NCBI GenBank assembly: GCA_020152595.1
Contig: JAIGNY010003061.1
Location: 124,001-188,000 of the forward strand
Source of the DNA: Chiridota heheva
Lineage: Eukaryota > Echinodermata > Holothuroidea > Apodida > Chiridotidae
Direction: 5' to 3'
DNA length: 64,000 nucleotides
Each line of letters begins with the position of its first letter. The first letter of the stretch is position 1. Position numbers and translations under genes: made by a program. Positions 58,801-62,150 of the stretch are shown piece after piece. Under the pieces are notes generated by a model. That model was not told the DNA's origin, did no database searches, and was given only the letters and a program-made list of their open reading frames with translations.

Positions 58801-60202
58801 TTGAAATGAGTACCAGCTTGCCTTGGGTTCTTTATTTCTGATTACTTTAATTCCACTCAGCTCTGAAATGAGTACCAGATTGCCGGGGGTTATTTATTTC
58901 TGATTACTTTAATTCCACTCAGCTCTAAAATGAGTACCAGCTTGCCGGGGCTTTTAGCTTTCTATGGACAGTCATCATGCCCAGGGGTATTCAGGTACTC
59001 TAATCCACTGAGACATGAGCACAGGCCCAATGATCCTTCCATTTAACTTAATTATGCCATCTCACTTCAAAGCAAATTGTTGCATAGAAATGTTTTTGCC
59101 CCTTCTGATATGTTTTGTCCACCCATCAACTTTGATTTTGGACTAAAATAGTAACCCTTAAATCCAGCCAAAAGGGAAAGAATGGTGCAGTTGGCATATG
59201 AAGAACAAAACATGCTTGGTGGATAGTATGATTATTTGTTTAAAGCTTAAGATGCACAGAATCAATACAAATGAGCTGAACAATATAATCTGCCCCTTTC
59301 AATCAACTTTGCTAGATCTTTTCAATAACTCCCAACATTTACTTTTGACTTTTTTTTTTTGATCCTGTCATTTGATCTGTCTTGCATTATGTTGTTACTA
59401 TATATTCAAGACCAACACCCCCTGCACAGTCGCAATCGCAGGGAAGACATTGTCGTTACCCGCATCCGCCTCGGTCACTCCTCTCTCACCCACTCCCATC
59501 TCCTTTCCGGCTCCCCTGCACCTCTCTGCCCCACCTGCAACACCAACCTCTCCATCAAGCATATCCTCTTAACCTGTCCCATATACCTGAACTCCAGGTC
59601 TCTTCTCTCCTCATCCACCTCAATGTCGGATCTCTTCAAAGAAAATCCTTCCTCCAACATTATCAACTTCCTCTGCAACAACAACCTTTTCCAACATATC
59701 TAATCTACCTTTCTCCTCCCTTTTATACCTTACCTTACACACCCCTTTCTTTTCACCTAGATTTTTCTCCTACATTCAGCCTTTCCCCTTTCGCTATCCT
59801 AACTCTTACACCATAATTTATTAACACCTCCTTGGCACATTTGATTCTGACTGTTGCGGTGCCGTTAAACATCAACAAACCAAACCAAACTATATATTTA
59901 CTATTCTTATTTACTTTTATTTTCATATGTTTGCATTATTGTCAGGCAGATCAGAATAAGTTATGCTTTAGATCATTTAGATCATTTTAAACATTGAAAA
60001 ATATGACCCATATTTTTAAATGATTTGTTTTCTTTTAAAGGATTTCATCCCGGATGTCCTCCAAGAGGGAGATCCAGATGGTACCACAAGAGTCCAGCCA
60101 CCATCATCAGGACCTCACTTTTATGGCGCCATGAGTTCCACAGAAAACCATATTTCGTACAGGTCACCACCAAGTCCAGATGATTCATCAGACGAGGAGT
60201 GA
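19832..60202 (+). CDS. Tmem63: TMEM63 mechanosensitive cation channel gene, 16 exons, N-terminus missing
   Basis: The exons (1, 19832-19869; 2, 20959-21150; 3, 23982-24093; 4, 26773-26846; 5, 32803-32883; 6, 35495-35618; 7, 40139-40272; 8, 41567-41745; 9, 45486-45580; 10, 46716-46912; 11, 48205-48264; 12, 49274-49436; 13, 50329-50434; 14, 52414-52581; 15, 57722-57891; 16, 60041-60202) give 684 residues in one frame with compatible phases and GT-AG borders. The product follows vertebrate TMEM63 in order: FC-W..IFRI, DAVQYL.FQR, helices 1-2, the RRM-like cytosolic loop, [33 protein letters not shown], and HLVDRYNL. Family knowledge: OSCA/TMEM63 proteins are membrane-tension-gated cation channels of the plasma membrane and endolysosomes, with 11 helices (Pfam RSN1_TM, PHM7_cyt, RSN1_7TM). 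Human forms have about 800-830 residues. The first helix and its WDYG motif are not found, so the model starts without a Met. Numbers are relative to this partial protein. Confidence 0.95.
20243..20493 (+). mobile_element. LINE family 2 3' tail in intron 1
   Basis: It begins within the last codons ([14 protein letters not shown], stop), followed by the C-rich 3' UTR and a cgcagtgccgttaaac / aaaccaaaccaaacc tail. The octamer caaggctt flanks it at 20235-20242 and 20494-20501, a clean target-site duplication. Confidence 0.85.
20959..21150 (+). CDS. Tmem63: TMEM63 exon 2 (helix 1)
   Basis: 192 bases, residues 13-76. It holds the [12 protein letters not shown] block, transmembrane helix 1 ([20 protein letters not shown]), and NMSG...FGKTTITNL, matching FGRTTIANL of vertebrates. 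It enters after attcacag and leaves in phase 2 before gtaaat. The Asn in NMS is a potential glycosylation site on the outer loop. Confidence 0.95.
21151..22300. other. Intron 2, first part
   Basis: Non-coding. A short open frame at 21443-21625 has no support. The stretch 22030-22200 is the left part of the repeat that contains the 'cttattagagcagggg' array. Confidence 0.4.
22322..22580. repeat. 17-20 bp minisatellite, about 14 copies
   Basis: The unit is gcttattagagcaggggc with G-run length changes. It is preceded by taataagtgcccatacttta and followed by 'cttattgcgtcgaatacagta', so the array lies inside a dispersed repeat whose own text is 'cttatta..gcg'. Confidence 0.9.
22581..23981. other. 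Intron 2, second part
   Basis: AT-rich intron sequence; no exon or clear repeat seen apart from an A-run at 23770. Confidence 0.4.
23982..24093 (+). CDS. Tmem63: TMEM63 exon 3 (helix 2)
   Basis: 112 bases, residues 77-114. [20 protein letters not shown] and then [17 protein letters not shown] give helix 2 and the start of the cytosolic loop, against LLWLHTSFAFLYLLLTVYSMRR in human. It leaves in phase 0 at ATG|gtgagt. A minisatellite that keeps the reading frame open starts 13 bases into the intron. Confidence 0.95.
24106..24250. repeat. 15-bp minisatellite, 9 near-perfect copies
   Basis: The unit is cttcttcatgacaac. Copies run from 24106 to 24240, the last with one change, then a partial copy. 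It starts 13 bases inside intron 3. Copies are almost identical, which suggests recent expansion. In the exon frame it reads LLHDN repeats. Confidence 0.95.
24262..24545 (+). repeat. Dispersed repeat, copy 1
   Basis: Words such as 'tatatttcatgccttcta', 'agaaagagaggctgag' and 'caaccatcggtaaagc' recur in the same order at 28420-28665, 4.1 kb downstream in the next intron. Confidence 0.6.
24545..25165. repeat. G-rich minisatellite (ggcatgtgggacagggt), second locus
   Basis: After a ccatccgtccatccgcccgtcc stretch come about 20 degenerate units of gggacagggtggcatg type to about 25060. It is homologous to the array at 11600-12070, including the flanking 'atgcattgttcag' and 'tgtatgattt.ctgtaggg' phrases. 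Overlapping open frames are by-products. Confidence 0.85.
25170..26215. other. Intron 3, middle part
   Basis: Non-coding AT-rich DNA. The phrase attcaggagtgaaattaaagggta (25551) resembles 23738-23758, a faint old duplication. Confidence 0.35.
26229..26740. repeat. About 40-bp minisatellite, about 13 copies, next to exon 4
   Basis: The unit is aggatacactttttgcaag plus tttgtagaataaactgtttt, with length variants of 35-44 bases. The array ends about 35 bases before the exon 4 acceptor, so it lies where the branch point and pyrimidine tract are expected. Confidence 0.9.
26773..26846 (+). CDS. Tmem63: TMEM63 exon 4 (start of cytosolic domain)
   Basis: 74 bases, residues 115-139. [20 protein letters not shown] and then KQHF match VKRTLFINGISKYAESEKIKKHF in TMEM63B: the first beta strand and helix of the RRM-like loop. 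Leaves in phase 2 at CA|gtgcgt. Confidence 0.9.
26847..27415. other. Intron 4, first part
   Basis: AT-rich; nothing supportable seen. Confidence 0.4.
27420..27540 (+). mobile_element. Degenerate LINE family 2 tail with a GC-rich hairpin
   Basis: The end aactgtcgcggtgctgttaa and the aaaccaaaccaaacc tail are family 2 marks. At 27423-27432 and 27444-27453 a perfect 10-base inverted repeat (gacccgacct / aggtcgggtc) leaves an 11-base loop. Confidence 0.55.
27730..28285 (+). mobile_element. MITE with aaaatttt-rich interior, copy 2
   Basis: The left edge is gagaggtgaaggaagctggg, the right edge ctctgacccccccacttaat and then acgccactag. Inside, 'ggtaaatttattggaaattt' units turn into 'gaagaaaatttcc' units. 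It is related to 6217-6617. The right half matches 28840-29095 in reverse. Confidence 0.6.
28420..28665 (+). repeat. Dispersed repeat, copy 2
   Basis: Same element as 24262-24545, without the G-rich minisatellite behind it. Confidence 0.6.
28720..29318 (+). pseudogene. Broken tandem copy of the 29304 open frame
   Basis: The sequences 28720-28820 and 29096-29318 align in order to 29360-29470 and 29470-29725. A reversed MITE interior (about 28825-29095) sits between the two halves. Reading frames are lost in this copy. Shared exact words include 'gatattatcatga', 'agtgaagaagaggcatttat' and 'tgatgatgattg'. Confidence 0.7.
28825..29095 (-). mobile_element. Reversed copy of the 27730 MITE interior
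   Basis: Its reverse complement contains 'ttattggaaatctttgtaaatgg' type phrases and 'tctggcaacattt', the same as 27950-28000. It interrupts the tandem copy described at 28720. Confidence 0.65.
29304..29732 (+). CDS. Unrecognised 142-codon open frame with two hydrophobic segments
   Basis: The frame opens at a TTG after a stop, so the first usable ATG is at codon 23 (near 29370). It predicts two likely membrane helices, around residues 23-46 ([20 protein letters not shown]) and 98-122 ([20 protein letters not shown]). Between them lies a basic, Cys-containing loop, and an acidic end (DDDDW) follows. I recognise no family. It lies in intron 4 of TMEM63 on the same strand, as the unbroken member of a tandem pair. 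Differences between the copies are not biased toward silent sites, so it may itself be a relic. It could also be part of an unknown repeat. Confidence 0.3.
   Translation: MTSSEKNLSATSKNEESYKLDIAMILSYLLDIIMISAVTAVGLGFPFSDKSSLTLHQWIIGNDSEVKKRHLFLNHYKLHLTNCPRKDGHLSVTMKFSSIMVLINATYGLIMSIVILFMCCSIGKNTDDDDWQVLEDFVYSFS
29740..30060. other. No gene recognised
   Basis: Sequence after the open frame; no features seen. Confidence 0.35.
30112..31320 (+). mobile_element. 'acctccgc' dispersed repeat, copy 2, with internal tandem duplication and nested insert
   Basis: It starts attacctccgctaacgaagg and is homologous to 62815-63490. The front part (tttgtctgtc.tcaagatatc to gaacagggaaaggg) is present twice (about 30135-30300 and 30310-30470). 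The back part is split by an insert at 30893-31257. No coding capacity is seen. Confidence 0.75.
30893..31257. mobile_element. 365-bp insert inside the 'acctccgc' repeat
   Basis: The copy at 63410-63425 reads straight through attattctag / gcatgttgg, whereas here 365 extra bases sit at exactly that joint. The insert begins with 'cattattatcattaggtta' and 'cttataaagcgc', and has aaatgcgctgtacataaaa, marks of the 'tatagcgc' repeat group. Confidence 0.75.
31434..32560. repeat. 26-bp minisatellite, over 40 copies
   Basis: The unit is ccatagatctataagtggta plus caatgt. Its centre atagatctat is a perfect 10-base palindrome. Copies in the middle (32160-32430) are scrambled, with internal repeats of the palindrome, while both flanks are regular. 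It ends 240 bases before exon 5. Minus-strand open frames here are artefacts. Confidence 0.95.
32803..32883 (+). CDS. Tmem63: TMEM63 exon 5
   Basis: 81 bases, residues 139-166. [20 protein letters not shown] and then KKLDSQ match EEAYPNCTVLEARPCYNVARLMFLDAE, second strand and helix of the cytosolic domain. Acceptor ttccttctttgcag; donor gtgagt, phase 2 both sides. Confidence 0.9.
32884..33790. other. Intron 5, first part
   Basis: No repeat or exon recognised. The open frame 33299-33484 has a hydrophobic end but no splice context or family. Confidence 0.35.
33795..34320 (+). mobile_element. SINE family A with duplicated 3' half
   Basis: A tRNA-like head (tgtggttaaggagtcatgct and gtctgattccc) is followed by gagcaagacactttactcta. 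The end segment, from 'tcccgtccagggggagtaat' to 'caatatggaggtgctttt', is present twice in tandem (about 33981-34145 and 34146-34308) at about 165 bases each. The open frame 34023-34259 is part of it. Confidence 0.8.
34450..34797 (-). mobile_element. SINE family B copy, minus strand
   Basis: It shares 'agggtgtgactg', 'ctcaacagctgaatgaggag' and the A-box complement (34778-34789) with 6880-7276. The B box is decayed. Confidence 0.7.
34877..35404. mobile_element. TTAA inverted-repeat element, copy 2 (simplest copy)
   Basis: The ends aggattagttcaggggtcaa and, reversed, aggattagttcaggagtcaa match, with arms of about 150 bases. Perfect TTAA lies on both sides (34873-34876 and 35405-35408). The right end is 90 bases before exon 6. 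The interior lacks an ORF. Confidence 0.85.
35495..35618 (+). CDS. Tmem63: TMEM63 exon 6 (Cys-rich loop)
   Basis: 124 bases, residues 166-207. [20 protein letters not shown] and then the cluster [14 protein letters not shown] fit the human region with CGHLCCC...C. This loop is short compared with vertebrates. Acceptor tttcatatag, donor gtcagc, out in phase 0. Confidence 0.9.
35619..37190. other. Intron 6, first part
   Basis: Mostly featureless. A much-decayed LINE tail may lie at 36225-36300 (gacacatttgaccttgttgt, then ccaaatcaaaccaaa). Nothing else is supported. Confidence 0.4.
37198..37265. repeat. 15-bp tandem repeat, 4 copies
   Basis: The unit cggctgttcaaaaag is repeated with single-base variation. 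Confidence 0.9.
37672..39597. mobile_element. Probable outer TTAA-family element split by a second one
   Basis: The left piece (37672-37800, aggttacttcagtggtcaat) and the right piece (reverse complement of 39471-39597, ttagctcagtggtcaaacat) look like inverted arms of the subfamily seen at 45122-45393. Between them sits the complete element 38241-39232. The nested reading is an inference. Confidence 0.45.
38241..39232. mobile_element. TTAA inverted-repeat element, copy 3, with five tandem left arms
   Basis: Five head-to-tail left arms start at 38241, 38352, 38463, 38573 and 38683 (periods 111, 111, 110, 110). They are followed by the usual core and one right arm (about 39090-39232). Arms 2 to 4 are directly preceded by TTAA and arm 5 by TTAG; the first is preceded by TCAA. 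Confidence 0.85.
40139..40272 (+). CDS. Tmem63: TMEM63 exon 7 (end of cytosolic RRM-like domain)
   Basis: 134 bases, residues 208-252. [20 protein letters not shown] is the helix before [15 protein letters not shown], the strand equivalent to LGMAFVTFHNETITA. Donor is AG|gtagta, phase 2, followed within 40 bases by GT and G runs. Confidence 0.9.
40305..40970. mobile_element. MITE-like element with G-run edge and ggaaattttccc interior
   Basis: It opens with gtcataggaagtgtgtgtgt and a long G tract (about 40334-40370). It is filled with about 15 degenerate 'aattgaaggaaatttcccca' units and closes with gccccctgagagaagacttt and 'cttacgtccctgg'. The reversed end gacgtaagaaag resembles the opening gtcataggaag. 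It is related to 6217-6617. Confidence 0.6.
41000..41566. other. Intron 7, end
   Basis: AT-rich, with two A/T homopolymer runs near 41445-41490. No other feature seen. Confidence 0.4.
41567..41745 (+). CDS. Tmem63: TMEM63 exon 8 (to start of helix 3)
   Basis: 179 bases, residues 252-312. It holds '[20 protein letters not shown]', matching NWTVSYAPDPQNIYWEHLSI, the hook before the pore, then [10 protein letters not shown], the first turn of helix 3. Leaves in phase 1 at G|gtaaaa. Confidence 0.95.
41746..42680. other. Intron 8, first part
   Basis: Non-coding; open frames at 41947-42156 and opposite are unsupported. Confidence 0.35.
42691..43340. repeat. About 75-bp tandem repeat, about 8 copies
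   Basis: The unit runs catatagctttacctttatg, gatgtccttgattacccatt, aagcaagttgaaggacagta, tgcacattcattgt. Two distinct subtypes (atggatg/atggacg; cccatt/ctcatt) are grouped. A scrambled, shortened copy lies at 43045-43080. Confidence 0.95.
43345..43960. other. Intron 8, middle
   Basis: No exon. The phrase ccagaagtttagtttccata (43572) recurs with one change at 43941, right before the next element. Confidence 0.4.
43965..44504. mobile_element. Putative TTAA-type MITE with short ends
   Basis: The left end accttaaaagccca and the reversed right end cccttaagagtccca form an imperfect inverted repeat of about 15 bases. It is flanked by TTGA (43961-43964) and TTAA (44505-44508). There is no coding capacity; the 44128-44313 frame is unsupported. 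Confidence 0.5.
44509..45096. mobile_element. 588-bp TTAA MITE, second family
   Basis: The left aggagacataaagtctgaca and reversed right aggagacataaagtctgacc agree over at least 19 bases and then loosely to about 50. TTAA is on both sides (44505-44508 and 45097-45100). The left TTAA is shared with the previous element. Confidence 0.8.
45122..45393. mobile_element. 272-bp TTAA element of the first family, short form
   Basis: The left atagtcagttcagtggtgaa and the reversed right aggttacttcagtggtcaa are inverted arms. TTAA lies at 45118-45121 and 45394-45397. The right end is 90 bases before exon 9. Confidence 0.75.
45486..45580 (+). CDS. Tmem63: TMEM63 exon 9 (helix 3)
   Basis: 95 bases, residues 312-343. 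[20 protein letters not shown] closely follows [19 protein letters not shown]; helix 3 lines the pore in this family. Then [10 protein letters not shown] on the outside. Phase 1 in, 0 out, donor gtattt. Confidence 0.95.
45581..46715. other. Intron 9 with weak tandem repeats
   Basis: A 'ctcagaaaatgttaaagttt' phrase is loosely repeated about five times at 45875-46020. At 46305-46400 there is a faint relative of the gtgggacagggt minisatellite, and an AT dinucleotide run at 46578-46596. The rest is featureless. Confidence 0.5.
46716..46912 (+). CDS. Tmem63: TMEM63 exon 10 (helices 4 and 5)
   Basis: 197 bases, residues 344-409. [20 protein letters not shown] is helix 4 (human FFPTLLLWCFSALLPTIVYY). 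[20 protein letters not shown] then [17 protein letters not shown] gives helix 5 (human LIFMVLLLPSLGLSS). Acceptor ttctttgcag, donor gtattg, phase 2 out. Confidence 0.97.
46913..48204. other. Intron 10
   Basis: Open frames at 47071-47340, 47390-47596 and 47716-47904 have no family or splice support. There is an A run at 47140. Nothing else seen. Confidence 0.4.
48205..48264 (+). CDS. Tmem63: TMEM63 exon 11, 60-base microexon-like
   Basis: Residues 409-429, reading S plus [19 protein letters not shown] and a split Gly. It fills precisely the gap between LPSLGLA and [11 protein letters not shown] where TMEM63B has LFFRWLFDKKF...IRFE. Acceptor tctaatttctttag, donor GG|gtatgt, phase 2 on both sides, so skipping it would keep the frame. 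Only part is strongly conserved (IRWGCIFLP against IRFECVFLP). Confidence 0.85.
48265..49273. other. Intron 11
   Basis: T-rich runs at 48360-48410; a C-rich scrap at 48465-48520 may be LINE-derived; a LINE tail is listed separately. No exon. Confidence 0.4.
48690..48866 (+). mobile_element. LINE family 1 3' tail
   Basis: 'tcctacctctggaatgatct', 'ctctcaggcacaattgaccc' and the end catcaaacaaacaaacaaac mark the 3' UTR of family 1. No coding part is left. Confidence 0.8.
49274..49436 (+). CDS. Tmem63: TMEM63 exon 12 (helix 6)
   Basis: 163 bases, residues 429-483. [20 protein letters not shown] and then [20 protein letters not shown] match [36 protein letters not shown]. Helix 6 is the pore gate region in this family. 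Donor gtaagt, out in phase 0. Confidence 0.97.
49669..49845. mobile_element. 177-bp MITE, simple copy
   Basis: The ends caggcccatagccag and reversed caggtcataaccatg pair. It is the uninterrupted relative of 14641-14992. Confidence 0.65.
50329..50434 (+). CDS. Tmem63: TMEM63 exon 13 (helix 7)
   Basis: 106 bases, residues 484-519. [20 protein letters not shown] and then [13 protein letters not shown] match [33 protein letters not shown]. Donor gtaaga, phase 1 out. Confidence 0.97.
50465..50572. mobile_element. 108-bp TTAA MITE, copy 1
   Basis: TTAACCCTTACTCTACCA on the left and its exact reverse complement TGGTAGAGTAAGGGTTAA on the right. The middle is tattattgctgttttggatg. It lies 30 bases after the exon 13 donor. 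Confidence 0.85.
50708..50816. mobile_element. 109-bp TTAA MITE, copy 2
   Basis: Same ends and interior as the copy at 50465, same orientation, 135 bases further on. The spacer 50573-50707 is more GC-rich than the surroundings and is not part of either copy. Confidence 0.85.
50820..51730. other. Intron 13, middle
   Basis: AT-rich, no features recognised. Confidence 0.4.
51735..52045 (+). mobile_element. SINE family A, fairly complete
   Basis: A 20-base phrase gtgcagtactccagtgg is doubled at the start. Then come a tRNA-like head with ggattcaaatctc, 'gcaagtcacttaatcccact', 'tccagtccactcagctgtga', 'gggagttaacctgtgatag' and the tail 'ttgatgggatataagtaact'. Confidence 0.8.
52414..52581 (+). CDS. 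Tmem63: TMEM63 exon 14 (helices 8-9)
   Basis: 168 bases, residues 519-575. [20 protein letters not shown] matches [20 protein letters not shown]. Next come [12 protein letters not shown] and helix [20 protein letters not shown], against HSGAVNQVVAAPILCLFWLLFFST. Phase 1 on both sides, donor gtaagt. Confidence 0.97.
52790..53456 (+). mobile_element. LINE family 1, longest coding 3' end
   Basis: Successive frames give '[20 protein letters not shown]', '[14 protein letters not shown]' and the zinc-binding [20 protein letters not shown], the region after the RNase H-type part of I/Jockey-group LINE proteins. The reading stops near 53248, and the 3' UTR ends in tcatcaaacaaacaaac. It is 5' truncated. 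Confidence 0.85.
53457..53690 (+). mobile_element. SINE-like fragment abutting the LINE
   Basis: It contains ctgggttcaagcctgggttg (B-box-like) and 'ctggttatcaaaggccgtgg', shared in reverse with 3085-3200. The head is cut off by the LINE end. A GC-rich stretch with cgtacgtcgtacc follows. Confidence 0.5.
53690..54570. other. Intron 14, unassigned part
   Basis: No exon or repeat recognised. Confidence 0.4.
54575..54838 (-). mobile_element. SINE family A, minus strand
   Basis: The reverse complement has a tRNA-like head with gggttcgactcctgctgtga, then 'ccttgagcaagacactttac', 'cagtccactcagctgtaaaa', and the tail 'atggctgggatggatttaac'. Confidence 0.8.
54840..55970. other. Intron 14, unassigned part
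   Basis: On the minus strand an 86-codon frame follows a strong acceptor-like tttttcttttgcag (complement of 55270-55283). No family is recognised and no donor fits, so it is not called. The rest is featureless. Confidence 0.35.
55975..56060. repeat. 'tatatggcgc' repeat fragment
   Basis: Has ggaatttatatggcgcattt and taaatgcgctctacaac, the mark of the tatagcgc repeat group. Confidence 0.55.
56098..56250. repeat. 150-bp direct repeat, copy 1
   Basis: It starts ttcaagaataaacatttcga and ends ttttgtagcacctg. It is nearly identical to 56690-56841, with only a handful of differences. Confidence 0.9.
56690..56841. repeat. 150-bp direct repeat, copy 2
   Basis: Same orientation, starts 592-596 bases after copy 1. 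A short extra unit (tttcaagaataaatatttcaag) precedes it. Flanks differ. Confidence 0.9.
56845..57500. other. Intron 14, unassigned part
   Basis: No feature supported; minus-strand open frames at 56851-57131 have no family. Confidence 0.4.
57722..57891 (+). CDS. Tmem63: TMEM63 exon 15 (helix 10)
   Basis: 170 bases, residues 575-631. [20 protein letters not shown] is the last helix; then '[20 protein letters not shown]' starts the cytosolic tail, compared with FGHFKYLSAHNYKIEHTETD. Acceptor tttcatacctgcag, donor gtattc, phase 0 out. Confidence 0.95.
57935..59045 (+). repeat. SINE family A whose middle is amplified into a 61-bp minisatellite, about 16 copies
   Basis: The array unit is ggttctttatttctgattac, tttaattccactcagctctg, aaatgagtaccagcttgcc, with small changes. 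The part 'ccactcagct.tgaaatgagtaccagc' is the SINE A body. Before the array stands ttcttgagcaacacacttta (SINE gagcaagacacttta). After it come 'gtactctaatccact' and 'gcccaatgatcc' (SINE tail gtactctcatccact). It begins about 45 bases after exon 15. Confidence 0.85.
59046..59396. other. Intron 15, unassigned part
   Basis: No feature seen; a T run at 59351. Confidence 0.4.
59407..59888 (+). mobile_element. LINE family 2, best preserved 3' end
   Basis: One uninterrupted frame to 59703 covers '[20 protein letters not shown]' and the zinc-binding [20 protein letters not shown], then the tail [15 protein letters not shown]. The 3' UTR ends gccgttaaacatcaacaaac plus caaaccaaac. A perfect 10-base target duplication, actatatatt, lies at 59397-59406 and 59889-59898. 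It looks the youngest LINE copy in the window. Confidence 0.9.
60041..60202 (+). CDS. Tmem63: TMEM63 exon 16 (C-terminal tail and stop)
   Basis: 162 bases including TGA, residues 632-684. The tail starts [20 protein letters not shown] and ends [12 protein letters not shown]. It is acidic, Pro/Ser-rich and shorter than in vertebrates. [11 protein letters not shown] resembles IAQVLQDSEVDGDGD of TMEM63B. The last Ser-Ser-Asp-Glu-Glu is a typical CK2-type site. Acceptor ttttcttttaaag. Confidence 0.9.
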   Translation, partial: DFIPDVLQEGDPDGTTRVQPPSSGPHFYGAMSSTENHISYRSPPSPDDSSDEE

Positions 60203-61080
60203 ACACAAGGCCAAAGGTCATATAATGTATATATAATTGTAATGGCATCTCTTAAGGGGATGTCAAGTCTAATGCAAATGAATCTTACAAAAAGCGAGTA
60301 TCCGTTATTAAAAGAGTCATCAGAAACAGTTTTCTGTTTAGTTTGTATGTGTATATTAGATAATTTGTATTTGACTTTATTGGCTATTGAGAATTAGTGC
60401 ATTCAAAAGTTCATTGTTGCCAAAATATACTTTTGTTTCAGAGAATCATGTTCAATGAAATTCAATTTGTGTGAGACTATATTTTGTATGTTTTTATTTG
60501 CTGTAAATCTTTTGAATATTTTGACGCATTCGTTGCTTGCATGAGATGTCCTGTCCTTTGTATTCTTGCCATTTATTATAGAAAGGAACAATTTGTTACC
60601 TTAGCACCTGTAATTTCAGAACACTAATGTATCGGTCATAGTTCAATGTAATTTCGGGTAGTAACTTTATAAGTTAAAAGATATTTTCAAGTACTGAATT
60701 AACCTTTTCTATTGAATTTATTTGTACTTTATCTAAGAATACAAAGCTTAAAAAATAAAAAAATATTGTTTAATTCTAAGAGTTTGAGATTGTTTTTGTT
60801 TTGTGCTTGTTTCTTGAAACAAATGCTTTGTAGTCTCATGGTCACTTTACCATTATTTTTTCATGGGAAGGAAGGGTTAGTATGTAGTGAGTTGGAAGGA
60901 TAAATGTAATCAATAAGTCATTCTATATGTCAATGAATGGGGCAGTGGCAGTCATTAGTATAAGAATAAAGATCCAAACTATCTGGCAAATTCTAAAACA
61001 TACCCTTGTAGTAATCTTGTCCACTTTCATAGTCACTGAAAATGCACATCCTGTATAGTGTATTGCAATAAAAATAAATG
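60203..61080 (+). other. Tmem63: TMEM63 3' UTR, end uncertain
   Basis: AATAAA occurs at 60754-60759, 60965-60970 and 61067-61078 (two overlapping forms). The first would give a 3' UTR of about 570 bases. Open frames inside are not supported. Confidence 0.6.
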
Positions 61081-61087
61081 TTGTACT

Positions 61088-61145
61088 CTCCTTGAATGTT
61101 ATTTTGTTAAATCCATCCAAGCCATTAGGCCCATAGTCAGATAAC
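61088..61145 (-). mobile_element. SINE family A tail fragment, minus strand
   Basis: ttaaatccatccaagccatt and 'aggcccatagtc' match the reversed tail of the SINE at 15203. Confidence 0.6.
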
Positions 61146-61149
61146 ATCT

Positions 61150-61920
61150 TGGCACTATAGCCACTACATGGCTGCTATACAGTCAGAAAACGCTATATAC
61201 TTTATAACGTTGAAACTGCTGCATTGGCTTATCATAGGGCGTAGATGAATTTCGACTACGTGCTAGAATAACTAGACCTTTCCGCGATGGTCTCAGGTCT
61301 TTTTTTGACAATGCCTTTTATCGTCTGGATCACTTTTACGTAATACAAAATAAATAGATATATGCAATGATACTAAATTGAGATGTTCACTTACATTTTG
61401 TGCATGACTTTAAAAAAGAAAACTAAAAAGTTGCTGCGTTTTGTGCAAGAGCCTTTGCTACTGACTTATCTTTCAAACAGCGCCTGGATGGATGTATCTA
61501 TTTTGTTGAAAAGTTGTCGAACAATAGAGCGACGGTGAAGTCAACGTGTGTATAGCATTAAATTGAATACTGCGCGCATTTACTGACGAACTTTTTTAAA
61601 ATAGCAGTGCCAGTGTTCTTAGGTGATACGTGCACTAATTGTGTACGTGTTTTCAAAAGTGAGGGATTATGTACAAAATCTTCATTATTTCATTTGTAAC
61701 TTAGTTTGAAGGATACTTTAAAGTTTCAAGACGCTAATGAAATCAAAATTTTAGCTCGTAAGTACTTTTGTCAGTTTTGAGAACGATTTTCATTTCATAA
61801 TTATGTTATTTGTTGTTGTCTGAGTGGTTTTCAACATTACGAGTGTATAATACATTGTCTTACTCAGTATGCAAGTATTGCCTTGCAAGTAGTGCCTACT
61901 GTGTGAGGTGTTTATCTCAC
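61150..61920. other. No gene recognised
   Basis: Downstream intergenic sequence, slightly more GC-balanced than the introns; no exon or repeat recognised. Confidence 0.35.
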
Positions 61921-61921
61921 T

Positions 61922-62150
61922 AATAGAGCCAGTTCTTATTCCCGGTTTTCTTGACATAAGCAGATGAGAGAACAAGACTTCCACGGACAGGACGACAGTC
62001 CATCACAGGTTAATTTTCAGCAGTGCTGGTACGCATTTTACAGCTGACTTGACTGGAGAAAGTAGAGTAAAGTGTTTGCTCAAGGACACAATGCAGCGCT
62101 CACGATGGGAATCGAATCCGGTACCTTTCGAATATGTGCAAGACTCTTAA
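61922..62150 (-). mobile_element. SINE family A, minus strand
   Basis: Reverse complement: aaaggtaccggattcgattc (B box region), 'gagcgctgcattgtgtcctt', 'actctactttctcc', 'gctgtaaaatgcgtaccagc'. The tRNA-like start is cut by an AT-rich stretch. Confidence 0.75.
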
